Positions 8,122 to 17,456 of a stretch of 64,000 nucleotides of DNA are shown piece by piece; the first letter of the stretch is position 1, and every line of letters starts with the position of its first letter. The notes under the pieces were generated by a model. It saw only the letters and a program-made list of their open reading frames with translations, was not told the origin of the DNA and ran no database searches. The position numbers were made by a program, and so were the translations under genes. Source of the stretch: Pedobacter sandarakinus (GTDB taxonomy: Bacteria > Bacteroidota > Bacteroidia > Sphingobacteriales > Sphingobacteriaceae); the NCBI RefSeq assembly GCF_026240095.1, contig NZ_JAPIVG010000002.1, positions 124,001 to 188,000 of the forward strand, read 5' to 3'.

Positions 8122-9624
8122 ATGATAAGACCAATTTTCCTATTTTTGATGCTTAGTTTATTTACCTTCACTAGATTATTTGCCCAGAGCGGAGATGGAG
8201 CGGTTATCCCAGGTGATTTCGCCGACCCATCTATCATAAAGGTTGGAAAACAATATTTTGCTGTAGGCACATCATCCGAGTGGGCACCTCATTTTCCAAT
8301 CTATCAATCTACAGATCTCAAAAACTGGCAACAAAGTGGCTACGTTTTTAATAAAACACCAGACTGGGCAAATGGATCGTTTTGGGCTCCGGAATATTAC
8401 AAGATCGGGTCGACATATTATATGTATTACACTGCTCGGCGCAAGTCTGATAATGCTTGTTACATTGGCGTTGCTACTTCTACCTATCCCAATAAAGATT
8501 TCCGGGATCATGGCGTTGTTTTAGCACATGGTAAAGAGGCCATTGATGCCTTTATTTTTAGAGATAAAGGAAAATTATACCTTACTTTTAAGGCGTATGG
8601 ATTGGAAAATCGCCCGGTAGAGTTACTGGCTTGCGAGCTTTCGGCAGATGGACTAAATGTAATCGGCAAACCCTTCACACTGCTAAGAGATGACGCTCGG
8701 AAAGGGATGGAAGGACAAAGTATTATTAAAAGAGGGGAATATTATTATATTTTCTATTCAGCAGGTAACTGCTGCGGAGATGGTTGTAGTTACGAGATTG
8801 GTGTTGCACGCTCTAAAAGCTTCGCAGGACCTTATGAGTATTTTAGTAACAACCCTATCCTTTCCGAAAACAGCGTTTGGAAATGTATGGGTCATGGAAC
8901 CTTTGTAAATGCCTCAAACGAGCAAACTTATTACCTCCATCATGCATACAATAAAGCAACAAATGTCTCTACAGGTAGGCAAGCCTTAATTTCAAAATTA
9001 AATTGGTCAAGTGATAATGGCTGGCCTAGTTTCGAAGCACAAGCTATTTCCAACACAAAGCCCATTGATATTTTCGATAATTTTGCATCAACTAACTTAA
9101 GCAAAAGATGGCAGTGGGATTTTCGAAATTCAACACCTTTTACCCAACAAGATAACGGGGTGTTAGATCTGGGTGGTGTTACAAAAGTTGGTAACAACGC
9201 AGGAATAGTGCTAACCACGAGGCCAACTAGTGCGGTCTTTTCGGCTCAGGTAACCGTAGTTAATAGTAATGATGCCTTAAAAGGTATTAGTTTTTATGGT
9301 GATGCTAATGCCGCAATTGGAATTGGTGTAAAGAATAATAATGTTATGGTGTGGCAAGTTATCGATAATAAATTTAGTGTTTTGTTTCAAAGAGCAATCG
9401 ATAAAAACATCTCGTCTAAGCTTATGCTTGCTGTTAACGAAGGCCGTGATGTGCTCTTCAGTATTAAACAGGGTAACCAGAGCTGGCAGAAATTACCAGT
9501 TCAAATAGATTTGAAGAAAACCAATTTAGCACAATGGGATAGGAGTCCGCGAATTGGATTACATTATCAGGGCGACAATAAAATGCGTGCTCGCTTTTCT
9601 AACTTCATATTAAAACAGAATTAG
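8122..9624 (+). CDS. Glycoside hydrolase family 43, secreted
   Basis: Secreted 500-residue enzyme with a signal peptide (MIRPIFLFLMLSLFTFTRLFAQ). The five-bladed propeller of GH43 carries the three expected acidic residues: general base D35 in DFADPSI, the pKa modulator D142 in IDAFIF, and general acid E197 in GMEGQSI. A C-terminal beta-sandwich domain (about residues 310-500) resembles the accessory domains of GH43 arabinofuranosidases and xylosidases. A CC/C-rich segment, SAGNCCGDGCSYEIG, probably forms disulfides. Family members act on arabinose- or xylose- or galactose-containing side chains; the exact activity cannot be read. It is the last gene of the LacI-controlled locus and would remove side groups before or after the GH2 enzyme acts. 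Confidence 0.85.
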   Translation: MIRPIFLFLMLSLFTFTRLFAQSGDGAVIPGDFADPSIIKVGKQYFAVGTSSEWAPHFPIYQSTDLKNWQQSGYVFNKTPDWANGSFWAPEYYKIGSTYYMYYTARRKSDNACYIGVATSTYPNKDFRDHGVVLAHGKEAIDAFIFRDKGKLYLTFKAYGLENRPVELLACELSADGLNVIGKPFTLLRDDARKGMEGQSIIKRGEYYYIFYSAGNCCGDGCSYEIGVARSKSFAGPYEYFSNNPILSENSVWKCMGHGTFVNASNEQTYYLHHAYNKATNVSTGRQALISKLNWSSDNGWPSFEAQAISNTKPIDIFDNFASTNLSKRWQWDFRNSTPFTQQDNGVLDLGGVTKVGNNAGIVLTTRPTSAVFSAQVTVVNSNDALKGISFYGDANAAIGIGVKNNNVMVWQVIDNKFSVLFQRAIDKNISSKLMLAVNEGRDVLFSIKQGNQSWQKLPVQIDLKKTNLAQWDRSPRIGLHYQGDNKMRARFSNFILKQN

Positions 9625-9971
9625 ATATTAGATTTTAATTACTTCTGGGTGATTGCATGTCTCGTATCATGGAAATCATGTTACGAACTTCGTGAAGCTG
9701 TGCCATCCTGGGTGCCAATCAAATAAACAATTTGCCCGCATTTGGTGTTTAGGTTAGTCAAGCACTCGGTATGTTCTATTTTCATCTTGGGTTGTCAATG
9801 TCATCGAATGAGAATTGATTTTTCAATACAGAAAAATGATGCCTGGAATGGTTAAGGCAGCTTTTATGTCACCCTAATTGCACATATCGAAGGGAATTAA
9901 GCGCCAAGCCTAATTGAGAGGTGCCGTGAAGCCTTGGGCAAAAACATGGGGTGCAGCAAAGATTAAATTTT
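9625..9971. other. Intergenic region, no recognised content
   Basis: About 347 bp between GH43 and the DUF2254 gene. I see only a weak ATTGA/TCAAT repeat near 9815 and no ORF, RNA gene or clear terminator. It may hold the promoter of the downstream gene. Confidence 0.4.
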
Positions 9972-11201
9972 ATGGACGGAAGATTGGTTAAATGGCTCAG
10001 GAGCACATATAAGAAAATCGTAACGAGTATTGCATTTTACCCTGCAATCATCGCGATCGTATTTCTATTTTTTTCGTGGATCATGCTTGAGTTGGATTTT
10101 TCCGAGACTGGAAAACTTATCAAAGCAAACCATGAATGGATTAGGTTGAAAGACGCCAGCACGGCCAGAAGTATCGTCTCGACAATTACAGGCGGCATTA
10201 TATCATTGATGGTATTTAGTTTTTCAATGGTAATGATTTTGCTCAACCAGGCAGCATCTCAAATGAGTAATAGAATGCTCGAGGGGATGATTGGCAACCG
10301 TTTTCAACAAATTGTGCTTGGGACTTATATCGGTACAATAGTTTATTCATTATTCCTTTTGAGTACAATCAGGGATATCGATTCTGGTGTGTATGTTCCC
10401 GCATTAAGTATCTACGTTTTGGTATTACTAACAATAACAGATATTTTCACCTTTATCTACTTTCTACACTATGTAACCCAATCTGCAAAATTTGAAACCA
10501 TTATCCACAGGGTTCATCAACAAACCTTCGCTTCTCTAAAAGCAAGATGTGATGCGGAAACCCTCGAGCAACCAATTGATGTAGAGAAAGATCCTCAAAT
10601 ATTGTTCACGAAGTCAAGTGGAACTTATCAGGGATTTGACGCCAAAGCCCTTTTAAAAATAACCAATGAATACAGTGGATTGGTCAAAGTAATTCATCCT
10701 CCAGGAAGCTATCTGCTTTACGGACAACCCATGGTGGAGTGGTATGGAAGAAAATTAACTGAAGAAGAAATCGAAAAGGTGTTGCTAACTTTTAACTTTT
10801 ATATAGGACAGCCAGTTGGGGAAAATTTCTATTATGGTTTACACCAACTTACCGAGGTTGCATTAAAGGCCCTTAGCCCAGGTATAAACGACCCAGAAAC
10901 GGCAGTGTTAAGTCTAAATGCCTTAATGGATTTGTTTGCATATCGATTATCTCATCACCCTAAACTTACTACAGAAGACAGCGGTAAAAAGGTAAGAATA
11001 ATAACTACAGAAAGAACGTTTAAGGACTTATTCAATGATTGTATTTTACCTATTTGGGATTATGGCAAAAATGATTTATACATACAGCAGGCAATGCTAA
11101 ATTTGCTTTCACAACTTCAATCCCTCGACGTTCTTAAAGATGAAAGTACAATTTTAGAGCGGGCAAAGCAAGCTGTAAGGCTTGAGATGGAAAAGCGTTA
11201 G
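9972..11201 (+). CDS. DUF2254 family membrane protein
   Basis: A 409-residue protein from the ATG at 9972; a GTG at 9951 would add seven residues. The N-terminal half has about four membrane segments, beginning with IAFYPAIIAIVFLFFSWIMLEL, then TGGIISLMVFSFSMVMILLNQAASQMS, IVLGTYIGTIVYSLFLLS and a further helix near 160. The conserved DUF2254 region includes ALSPGINDPETA (about residues 290-305) in the soluble C-terminal part. The function of the family is unknown. The order of short outer loop, membrane bundle and cytoplasmic domain resembles mechanosensitive or ion-channel-like proteins, but I cannot assign a role. It stands alone between two carbohydrate genes with gaps on both sides, so it is probably its own transcription unit. 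Confidence 0.8.
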   Translation: MDGRLVKWLRSTYKKIVTSIAFYPAIIAIVFLFFSWIMLELDFSETGKLIKANHEWIRLKDASTARSIVSTITGGIISLMVFSFSMVMILLNQAASQMSNRMLEGMIGNRFQQIVLGTYIGTIVYSLFLLSTIRDIDSGVYVPALSIYVLVLLTITDIFTFIYFLHYVTQSAKFETIIHRVHQQTFASLKARCDAETLEQPIDVEKDPQILFTKSSGTYQGFDAKALLKITNEYSGLVKVIHPPGSYLLYGQPMVEWYGRKLTEEEIEKVLLTFNFYIGQPVGENFYYGLHQLTEVALKALSPGINDPETAVLSLNALMDLFAYRLSHHPKLTTEDSGKKVRIITTERTFKDLFNDCILPIWDYGKNDLYIQQAMLNLLSQLQSLDVLKDESTILERAKQAVRLEMEKR

Positions 11202-11337
11202 TATATAATTTGCTTTAGTAATGAGAAACCACCATCGATAAACTAATCGCTTAACTTTATCGTTTCTTTTTGCTTATGTTTAATGCTTTTGCAATTCTTA
11301 GATAAAAATATTTTCTATTTGTTAATTACAATTTACT

Positions 11338-12693
11338 ATGACTAATAACTTCTCAAGAGCATTTACAGCCCCATTTTTGTTTTTTATTTTACCGATTTTA
11401 AGCTTTGCTCAAGGCCTGTCATATCCCGCCCAGTATGGAAAGCCATTTCAAGGTGTGCCAGATCCGAGAGATGTTATTCTTTATCAAATAAATACCAGGG
11501 CCTTTAGTAAAAGTGGCGACTTTGCAGGGGTAACCGCCAGGCTCGATTCCATAAAATCACTTGGAGTAAATGTAATTTATTTGATGCCAATCTATCCTGT
11601 TGGAAAGCTCAAAGGCGCCAATTCCCCTTACGCTACTCAAGATTACGATGCTGTTGGTAAAGAATTTGGAACCTTGGCAGATCTGAGAGCGCTTGTGGAT
11701 GGCGCCCATAACAGAAACATTGCGGTAATGTTAGACATCGTTGCCAATCACACATCTTGGGATCATCCCTGGATAAATAAACCCGGCTATTACCTTCGGG
11801 ATAGTCTTGGACAGATCAAATACCCGGAAACATGGAAGGACGTTGCTCAACTGGATTTTCGAAACCAGGAGCTTAGACTGTCATTGATTCATTCTATGAA
11901 ATCATGGGTATATAAAGCCAATATAGATGGCTTCCGTTGCGATTACGCCGATGGACCTCCGTTAGATTTCTGGAAGCAAGTAAATGATAGTCTCAAAGCC
12001 ATTAAAACCCATAAATTATTGATGCTGGCCGAGGGCGGCAGTCCAAAATACCTGGGTGTGGGTTTCGATTATTTTTTTGGTTTTAATTATTTTGGTAACC
12101 TGAAAAATATATTCAACAATAAAAAATCAGTTAAATCGCTAGATAGTTTAAATGTAATCGATTTTAAGGGTGCAAAAGAGGGCCAAGCTGTTGTTCGTTA
12201 CCTTACCAACCATGATGTAAACGGATCTGACGGAACCCCACTCGAACTTTTTGGTGGCAAAAGCGGGTCTATGGCTGCTTTTGTAATTACCGCTTACATG
12301 AAAGGCATACCGATGATTTATAATGGCCAAGAGATTGGAACGCCGTTTCGTCTAACTTTTCCCTTCACAGGCAAGTCTATAGATTGGTCTTTGGCGAAGG
12401 CTAATGAGGATATCCTCCAGGATTATAAAAAAATAGTTGCTTTTTGGAATAAAAGTACAACTGTAAGAAGGGGTAAATTAATCTCTTATAATAGTGATGA
12501 CGTTTGCATATTTACCAAAAGCCTCAATGGTAAAAGGGTGTTGGTTATTGCCAATTTAAGAGACCGAAAAGTAGTTTGCCGCTTGCCGAAATCTTTATCA
12601 GGACAGTGGATCAATGCGTTCAGCCGCACTGAAACTAAACTCCCAATTGATTTGGAATTGAAGCCTTTCCAATATCTGGTAGTCGAAAAATAA
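11338..12693 (+). CDS. Secreted GH13 alpha-amylase family enzyme
   Basis: A 451-residue GH13 enzyme with signal peptide (FLFFILPILSFAQG). The conserved regions are present: DIVANHTS (region I, about residue 140), GFRCDYAD with nucleophile D202 (region II), LMLAEGG with acid/base E232 (region III), and TNHDVN with D293 (region IV). An AYMKGIPMIYNGQEIG segment follows, and a short all-beta domain C ends the protein (about 370-451). It probably hydrolyses alpha-glucan oligosaccharides in the periplasm or outside the cell. There is no starch-type SusCD pair near it, so it is a stand-alone enzyme. It lies 137 bp after DUF2254 and about 160 bp before the glycosyltransferase cluster on the same strand. 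Confidence 0.88.
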   Translation: MTNNFSRAFTAPFLFFILPILSFAQGLSYPAQYGKPFQGVPDPRDVILYQINTRAFSKSGDFAGVTARLDSIKSLGVNVIYLMPIYPVGKLKGANSPYATQDYDAVGKEFGTLADLRALVDGAHNRNIAVMLDIVANHTSWDHPWINKPGYYLRDSLGQIKYPETWKDVAQLDFRNQELRLSLIHSMKSWVYKANIDGFRCDYADGPPLDFWKQVNDSLKAIKTHKLLMLAEGGSPKYLGVGFDYFFGFNYFGNLKNIFNNKKSVKSLDSLNVIDFKGAKEGQAVVRYLTNHDVNGSDGTPLELFGGKSGSMAAFVITAYMKGIPMIYNGQEIGTPFRLTFPFTGKSIDWSLAKANEDILQDYKKIVAFWNKSTTVRRGKLISYNSDDVCIFTKSLNGKRVLVIANLRDRKVVCRLPKSLSGQWINAFSRTETKLPIDLELKPFQYLVVEK

Positions 12694-12852
12694 GATATCA
12701 CGATTGATTAAAAACCTTTAAATAGTATATTATTTTGTGAAACAAAATTGATTGAATGAAGTGATGAGCTGTTAATCTCATCAGTTTTGAATATAAAAAA
12801 AACTGAATGCCATTTTCTTTTGTCGTATAACGAGAAACATCACCTACGATTT

Positions 12853-13956
12853 ATGAAAATTGGCATTATCGCACATTTAAAACATCCCATTATTGCACCA
12901 TTTGCTGGTGGTTTAGAGGTATTTACACATCAAATTACACGCTTACTCGTAGCTCGCGGGCACGAAGTTTTATTGTTCGCGAGTTCCAAATCTGATCCAG
13001 GCCTTCCGCTCGTTGCGATTCTTAACGATGACCATTACGATTCCAAAACTGGTATCCGTGAAAGAAAGAGAGATTTACCGTCTGAATATGTTGCCGAACA
13101 TCACGCTTATTTTAAATTAATGTTAAGTATTGATGATTATGATCTTGACATTGTATTCAATAATTCGCTACATTATATCCCCATCACAATGGCCAATGCC
13201 ATAAAAACACCAATGCTCACGGTGTTACATACACCTCCATTCTACGAACTAGATCTTGCTATCCGTGCGGAGCGTAAACAACCAGTTATCAATTTTGTAA
13301 CGGTATCAAAGCAAAGTGCCATCAACTGGCAAGATCTAGTTGAAAATTGTTCGGTAATAACCAATGGCATTGAGATGGATTGTTGGGAAGCCCGTACTGA
13401 GACGGATGAAATACCTTATGCTGTCTGGTTTGGAAGGATACATCCTGATAAGGGATTACATTTGGCAATTGAAGCTTGCAAAAGGGCTGGCATCTCCTTA
13501 AAGATTGCTGGTGGAATAGCAGATAAACGTTACTATGAAACTAAAATTGTACCCCTCTTAGACGGTACAATTGAGCAGTTGGGATTGTTAAACCAAAGGC
13601 AACTAAATAAGTTGATTAGTGGGGCTGTGGTCTGTCTGATCACGCCTTGCTGGCAAGAACCCTTTGGCCTGGTAGTAGCCGAGGCGATGGCTTGCGGTAC
13701 CCCGGTAGCTGGTTTTAAGATGGGTGCGCTACCCGAACTAGTTAATAACAAGTGCGGCGTTTTGGTAGATTTTCCAGATACAAATGCCTTAGCTGAAGCA
13801 ATTGTACAGGCCAGGATGCTCGATCGGACACAGATTGCACGTGAAGCATCCAAATTTGATATTGTAAATATGGTAGATAAATATGAGCAGATGATGGCAA
13901 AAATCATTGCAGACCAACCTATAAAAAATCCGTTATATGATAGAAACTATGCATGA
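12853..13956 (+). CDS. Glycosyltransferase family 4
   Basis: GT-B glycosyltransferase of 367 residues from the ATG at 12853. A TTG-initiated extension from 12787 would add 22 residues before the normal first beta strand (MKIGIIAHLKHPI), so it is rejected. The N-terminal domain has the FAGGLEVFTHQITRLLVARGH loop and helix expected for GT4; the C-terminal nucleotide-sugar-binding domain has GRIHPDKGLHLAIEA and the EX7E motif in EPFGLVVAEAMACGTPV. It transfers a sugar from an activated donor; donor and acceptor are unknown. It opens a four-gene plus-strand operon in which the next gene overlaps its stop. The same cluster holds a deacetylase-methyltransferase fusion and three more glycosyltransferases. 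Confidence 0.85.
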   Translation: MKIGIIAHLKHPIIAPFAGGLEVFTHQITRLLVARGHEVLLFASSKSDPGLPLVAILNDDHYDSKTGIRERKRDLPSEYVAEHHAYFKLMLSIDDYDLDIVFNNSLHYIPITMANAIKTPMLTVLHTPPFYELDLAIRAERKQPVINFVTVSKQSAINWQDLVENCSVITNGIEMDCWEARTETDEIPYAVWFGRIHPDKGLHLAIEACKRAGISLKIAGGIADKRYYETKIVPLLDGTIEQLGLLNQRQLNKLISGAVVCLITPCWQEPFGLVVAEAMACGTPVAGFKMGALPELVNNKCGVLVDFPDTNALAEAIVQARMLDRTQIAREASKFDIVNMVDKYEQMMAKIIADQPIKNPLYDRNYA

Positions 13957-15067
13957 TAAGACCCAGTATCTATTTGATGAAATTGCATTTCAACATGTAC
14001 TTCAAAAAATTCGTACTCAGGCAAGTCATTCAGAAAATAATCCGCAGGGATTAGTGCAAGAGTTCCAATGGCTACGGCAAACCGGGGCTTTGCAAATTGT
14101 ATTGCCCGGAGAGGCACTTGATTTCAACGAAGCGAAAATGCCCGAATTGTTGAGCTTGCTCATGGCCGTGGGAAAGGCCAATTTGTCTGTGGGCCGTATT
14201 TTCGAGGGACACATCAATACACTTTATTTAATCCATTTATACGCTGATCAACAGCAACGCGATGAATGGTACCGGGGTGTTCGGGAGGATGGTCATCTAT
14301 TTGGTGTTTGGAATACGCAGAGCCAAAATGGTATCGAATTTTCAAAAAATGCTGAAGCCTACGATGTTACGGGTTCTAAAACCTTTTGTTCAGGAGCCAC
14401 ATTGGTAAATAGGGCCCTTATTACTGGTAATATCAGCTTCAACAAACATCAAGGTTGGCAGATGGTAATTATAGATATGGCACGAGTTACCAGCGACAAA
14501 ATAAATCGTGATAGCTGGAAACCTTTGGGAATGAAAGCTTCGGGAAGTTATACGGTTGATTTTTCAGGTTATAAATTGCAGGAAGCAGAATTGCTCGGAA
14601 AGCCCGGAATCTACCTCAACCAGCCACACTTCAGCGGTGGGGCCATTCGCTTCGCAGCCGTACATTTGGGTGGTGCCGAAGCAATTGCCGATAATACGAT
14701 TCAATACCTGAAAGATTTAAAACGAACTGATGATCCCATCCAGCGAATGCGGATATCCAATATGATGATGCAATTAGCAGCTGGAAAGTTATGGCTCGAG
14801 CAGGCCGGGAAGCATTACGATGAGTGGGTGGATAACAAGGCACATACAACGGATTTGATTGCATTTGCAAATATGACGAGAGTAAGCGTTGAGGATATCT
14901 GCCTGCGAATTATGGACGAAAGCAATAAATGCGTTGGTGCACGCGGGCTGATGGCGCCATACGAAATGGAACGCCTGTTTAGAGATTTATCTTTCTACCT
15001 ACGCCAACCTGCACCTGATGCCACACGATTGCATGTGGCCGATTACTTTATTAATAAGCAAGTGTAG
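13949..15067 (+). CDS. Acyl-CoA-dehydrogenase-fold flavoenzyme, atypical
   Basis: A 372-residue protein of the acyl-CoA dehydrogenase fold, probably FAD-dependent. The N-terminal helical domain includes FQWLRQTGALQIVLP; the middle beta domain has a GVWNTQSQNG/GSKTFCSGA region equivalent to the flavin-contact strand; the C-terminal helix bundle ends FYLRQPAPDATRLHVADYF. In classic dehydrogenases the YEG glutamate sits in that last segment; here no glutamate is present, so a fatty acyl-CoA substrate is doubtful. Related folds include flavin N- and C-hydroxylases such as the amino-sugar oxygenases KijD3 and DnmZ, which would fit the neighbouring deacetylase-methyltransferase. The start could be 13937 or 13949; both overlap the GT4 stop. 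Function is inferred only from fold and context. Confidence 0.7.
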   Translation: MHDKTQYLFDEIAFQHVLQKIRTQASHSENNPQGLVQEFQWLRQTGALQIVLPGEALDFNEAKMPELLSLLMAVGKANLSVGRIFEGHINTLYLIHLYADQQQRDEWYRGVREDGHLFGVWNTQSQNGIEFSKNAEAYDVTGSKTFCSGATLVNRALITGNISFNKHQGWQMVIIDMARVTSDKINRDSWKPLGMKASGSYTVDFSGYKLQEAELLGKPGIYLNQPHFSGGAIRFAAVHLGGAEAIADNTIQYLKDLKRTDDPIQRMRISNMMMQLAAGKLWLEQAGKHYDEWVDNKAHTTDLIAFANMTRVSVEDICLRIMDESNKCVGARGLMAPYEMERLFRDLSFYLRQPAPDATRLHVADYFINKQV

Positions 15068-15069
15068 CC

Positions 15070-16398
15070 ATGAATAATGCATTCGATATAGATGGGTTTG
15101 TGGCTGATGCTGTTGAACTTCAATACAGTGATTTAAATTTCATAAACCGCTGCCTGGTGCTCATTCCTCATCCAGATGATGAATCGCTTGCTTGTGCAGG
15201 TCTGGTAGCCACACTTCGGGAACGGGGGATACAATTTAGATTTATTTTAACTACCGATGGCAGTAGGTCTCACCCAAATTCGGTGAAATATCCGGCAGAA
15301 AAACTTGCGCAATTACGCAAAAAGGAATTGGAAGAGGCCCTAACACTGATGGGAATGAGCCCAAGTTTACTAACCTGCTACCAATGCACCGATGCGTCTA
15401 TGCCCGCACGTGGAGATTCTGGTTTTTCAGAATTGGTTGCAAAACTTGCAGCAGATCTAGGAAATTTTAAGCCAGATTTAATTTTAGTGCCCTACGAGCT
15501 CGATCCGCACTGCGATCATCGTGCTACCTGGCAGCTGTTAATGGCAGCTTTAGAAAAAGGGCCAATCAGTCGCCCTACAATTTGGGAATATCCTATCTGG
15601 CTTTATGCAAATGCTGAATCAAGCGATGTTCCAAAACTGAAACCAGGTGAGCTGCGATATTTGGATGTTTCATCTTTTAACGATCTTAAACGTAGTTGTA
15701 TTGCAGCACATCAATCGCAGGTAAGCCGATTGATTGACGATGATCCAAGCGGATTTATGTTGCACGAAGATATGATTGCCAACTTTACTTCTGGTCGCGA
15801 ATACTTTATGGAAAGAGCGAAAATAAATCCAAGTGCTAGTTTACCAGAAGATTATTTTGAAAGCTTGTATCGCACTGATAACGACCCATGGAAGTTTGAA
15901 AGCAGTGCTTACGAACAGGGGAAATATGAGGCAACCCTAGCCGTTATACCAAAACATAGGTACTCAAATGCATTAGAAATAGGATGCTCAATTGGTGTGT
16001 TCACTGAGAAGTTGGAAGCTTATTGCGAAGCGCTGACAGGGATAGATCTCAGTGAAACAGCCTTGGCAAAGGCTAAAAAACGCATGTTTGGGTTTCCTCA
16101 AGTGAAATTTATACTTGGTGGTATTCCATCTGCTTTTCCGAAAGATACCTTTGACTTAATCGTAATGAGCGAAGTTGGTTATTACTTATCTGTGAAAGAT
16201 TTAGCAACAACCCGATCGCTCATTCAGGCTCATATGAGATCGAAAGGAATACTTGTATTGGTGCATTGGACTCATTTTGTAGTAGATTATCCCATCTCAG
16301 GAGATCAAGTACATGAGTATTTCTTAGCTTCGCCATTGATTCATGTACATGGCCAGAGAAGCGACGACTATCGGATTGACGTATTTCAGCAAGAGTAA
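15070..16398 (+). CDS. PIG-L family deacetylase fused to a NodS-like SAM methyltransferase
   Basis: A 442-residue two-domain enzyme. Residues 1-250 are a PIG-L/LmbE zinc deacetylase: metal site H34 and D37 in HPDDE, and H150 in HCDH (H147 also near). Residues about 270-440 are a class I methyltransferase with SAM motif EIGCSIGVFTE (from E303), acidic GIDLSE for the ribose, and YYLSVKDL later, as in NodS-type N-methyltransferases. PIG-L enzymes remove acetyl from N-acetylglucosamine groups, and NodS methylates the freed amine of lipo-chitooligosaccharide precursors, so the fusion could deacetylate and N-methylate one sugar. The gene begins 3 bp after the flavoenzyme and ends just before the ATG of a GT. 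Substrate is unknown. Confidence 0.83.
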   Translation: MNNAFDIDGFVADAVELQYSDLNFINRCLVLIPHPDDESLACAGLVATLRERGIQFRFILTTDGSRSHPNSVKYPAEKLAQLRKKELEEALTLMGMSPSLLTCYQCTDASMPARGDSGFSELVAKLAADLGNFKPDLILVPYELDPHCDHRATWQLLMAALEKGPISRPTIWEYPIWLYANAESSDVPKLKPGELRYLDVSSFNDLKRSCIAAHQSQVSRLIDDDPSGFMLHEDMIANFTSGREYFMERAKINPSASLPEDYFESLYRTDNDPWKFESSAYEQGKYEATLAVIPKHRYSNALEIGCSIGVFTEKLEAYCEALTGIDLSETALAKAKKRMFGFPQVKFILGGIPSAFPKDTFDLIVMSEVGYYLSVKDLATTRSLIQAHMRSKGILVLVHWTHFVVDYPISGDQVHEYFLASPLIHVHGQRSDDYRIDVFQQE

Positions 16399-16399
16399 A

Positions 16400-17455
16400 A
16401 TGAGCGAATTTCATATTGCATTTTATGTACACCACCATGGCTCAGGGCATTTGATGCGGACATTGCAAATCGTAGCCGCACTTGAAGCATATCCGGTTAT
16501 TTTAATGGGGAGCGGACTGGATAACCTGGTCGATGTACCATCTAATGTTACGCTTGTTCATTTGCCGCCAGATGTACCAACTTCTGATGAAGATTTGTTA
16601 CCAGAAAGTATCCCGCCAATGGGTTTCCATTACGCACCGCTAGGGGTTAAGGGTAGTAGGGATAGAGTGGCATTAATGACTGAAGTTTTTCGTCAATACT
16701 ACCCGTTAATTTTAGTGGTTGATGTATCAATCGAGGTGGCACTTCTTGCCAGATTGGCGGGCATTCCATCTGTCATTATTAAACAACATGGAAAGCGGGA
16801 TGACTTGCCCCATCAGTTGGCCTACGACTCAGCAGAAATCATCATTGCGCCATATTCTGAATCGATGAGTGTTGATTATCCCGGAAATTTCGATTCTAAA
16901 ACGGTCTACACTGGTGGTTTTTCAAAGTTCGACCAACATCTGAATCGTGCTAAAATTCAGCAAAATTTGGTTTGTGTTCTGGTAGGGAAGGGCGGAACAT
17001 CTATTAATCATGAGCTATTGGTCAAAATAGCATCAAACTGTTCTGAATATCAGTTTCATGTGCTGGGTTTGGCTAATTTCAAACACAATTTAAGCAATTT
17101 GTTCTGCCATGGTCATGTCCAGGATGCTAGTGAACTGATGGCCAAGGCATGGTTAGTAATTGGTAACACAGGCCATAATACCGTAATGGAGACAGCCAGC
17201 TTAAATAAGCATTTAATCGGGATTCCAGAACTGCGACCATTTGACGAACAAGTTGAGAAGGCGATGGTGATCAACGATCGAAGAGGAGTCAAGATTATTC
17301 AACCCAAGGAATTACAGGATACCAATTGGTCTAACTTACTAGCTGAACTTGCTATACATCCGGTTGATTGGCAAGGTGTAATTAATCCAATGGCTGTTAA
17401 AATCATTGCAGAAACCATTATAAAAACGGCGAAGAAAAGTATAAGACTCTTATAG
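16400..17455 (+). CDS. GT-B glycosyltransferase, MurG/GT28-like
   Basis: A 351-residue glycosyltransferase from the ATG at 16400, which overlaps the previous gene's end within 2 bp; an ATG at 16343 would give a 19-residue tail lying in another gene and is rejected. The N-terminus has the glycine-rich loop HHHGSGHLMRTLQI as in MurG and diglucosyl-diacylglycerol synthases. The C-terminal domain has VCVLVGKGGTS and the donor-binding region LVIGNTGHNTVMETASL, with HLIGIPELRPFDEQ before the end. It probably uses a UDP-sugar. It is the last gene of the plus-strand operon and its stop is one base from the stop of the convergent GT2 gene, leaving no room for a terminator. Confidence 0.78.
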   Translation: MSEFHIAFYVHHHGSGHLMRTLQIVAALEAYPVILMGSGLDNLVDVPSNVTLVHLPPDVPTSDEDLLPESIPPMGFHYAPLGVKGSRDRVALMTEVFRQYYPLILVVDVSIEVALLARLAGIPSVIIKQHGKRDDLPHQLAYDSAEIIIAPYSESMSVDYPGNFDSKTVYTGGFSKFDQHLNRAKIQQNLVCVLVGKGGTSINHELLVKIASNCSEYQFHVLGLANFKHNLSNLFCHGHVQDASELMAKAWLVIGNTGHNTVMETASLNKHLIGIPELRPFDEQVEKAMVINDRRGVKIIQPKELQDTNWSNLLAELAIHPVDWQGVINPMAVKIIAETIIKTAKKSIRLL

Positions 17456-17456
17456 C

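Noticed and set aside
9951..9971. GTG start for the DUF2254 protein
   Set aside because: The ATG at 9972 gives a normal first residue stretch, and the seven extra residues show no conservation-like feature.
12150..12170. Operator-like string TAATCGATTTTA inside the GH13 gene
   Set aside because: It is imperfect, lies within a coding region and no gene starts near it.
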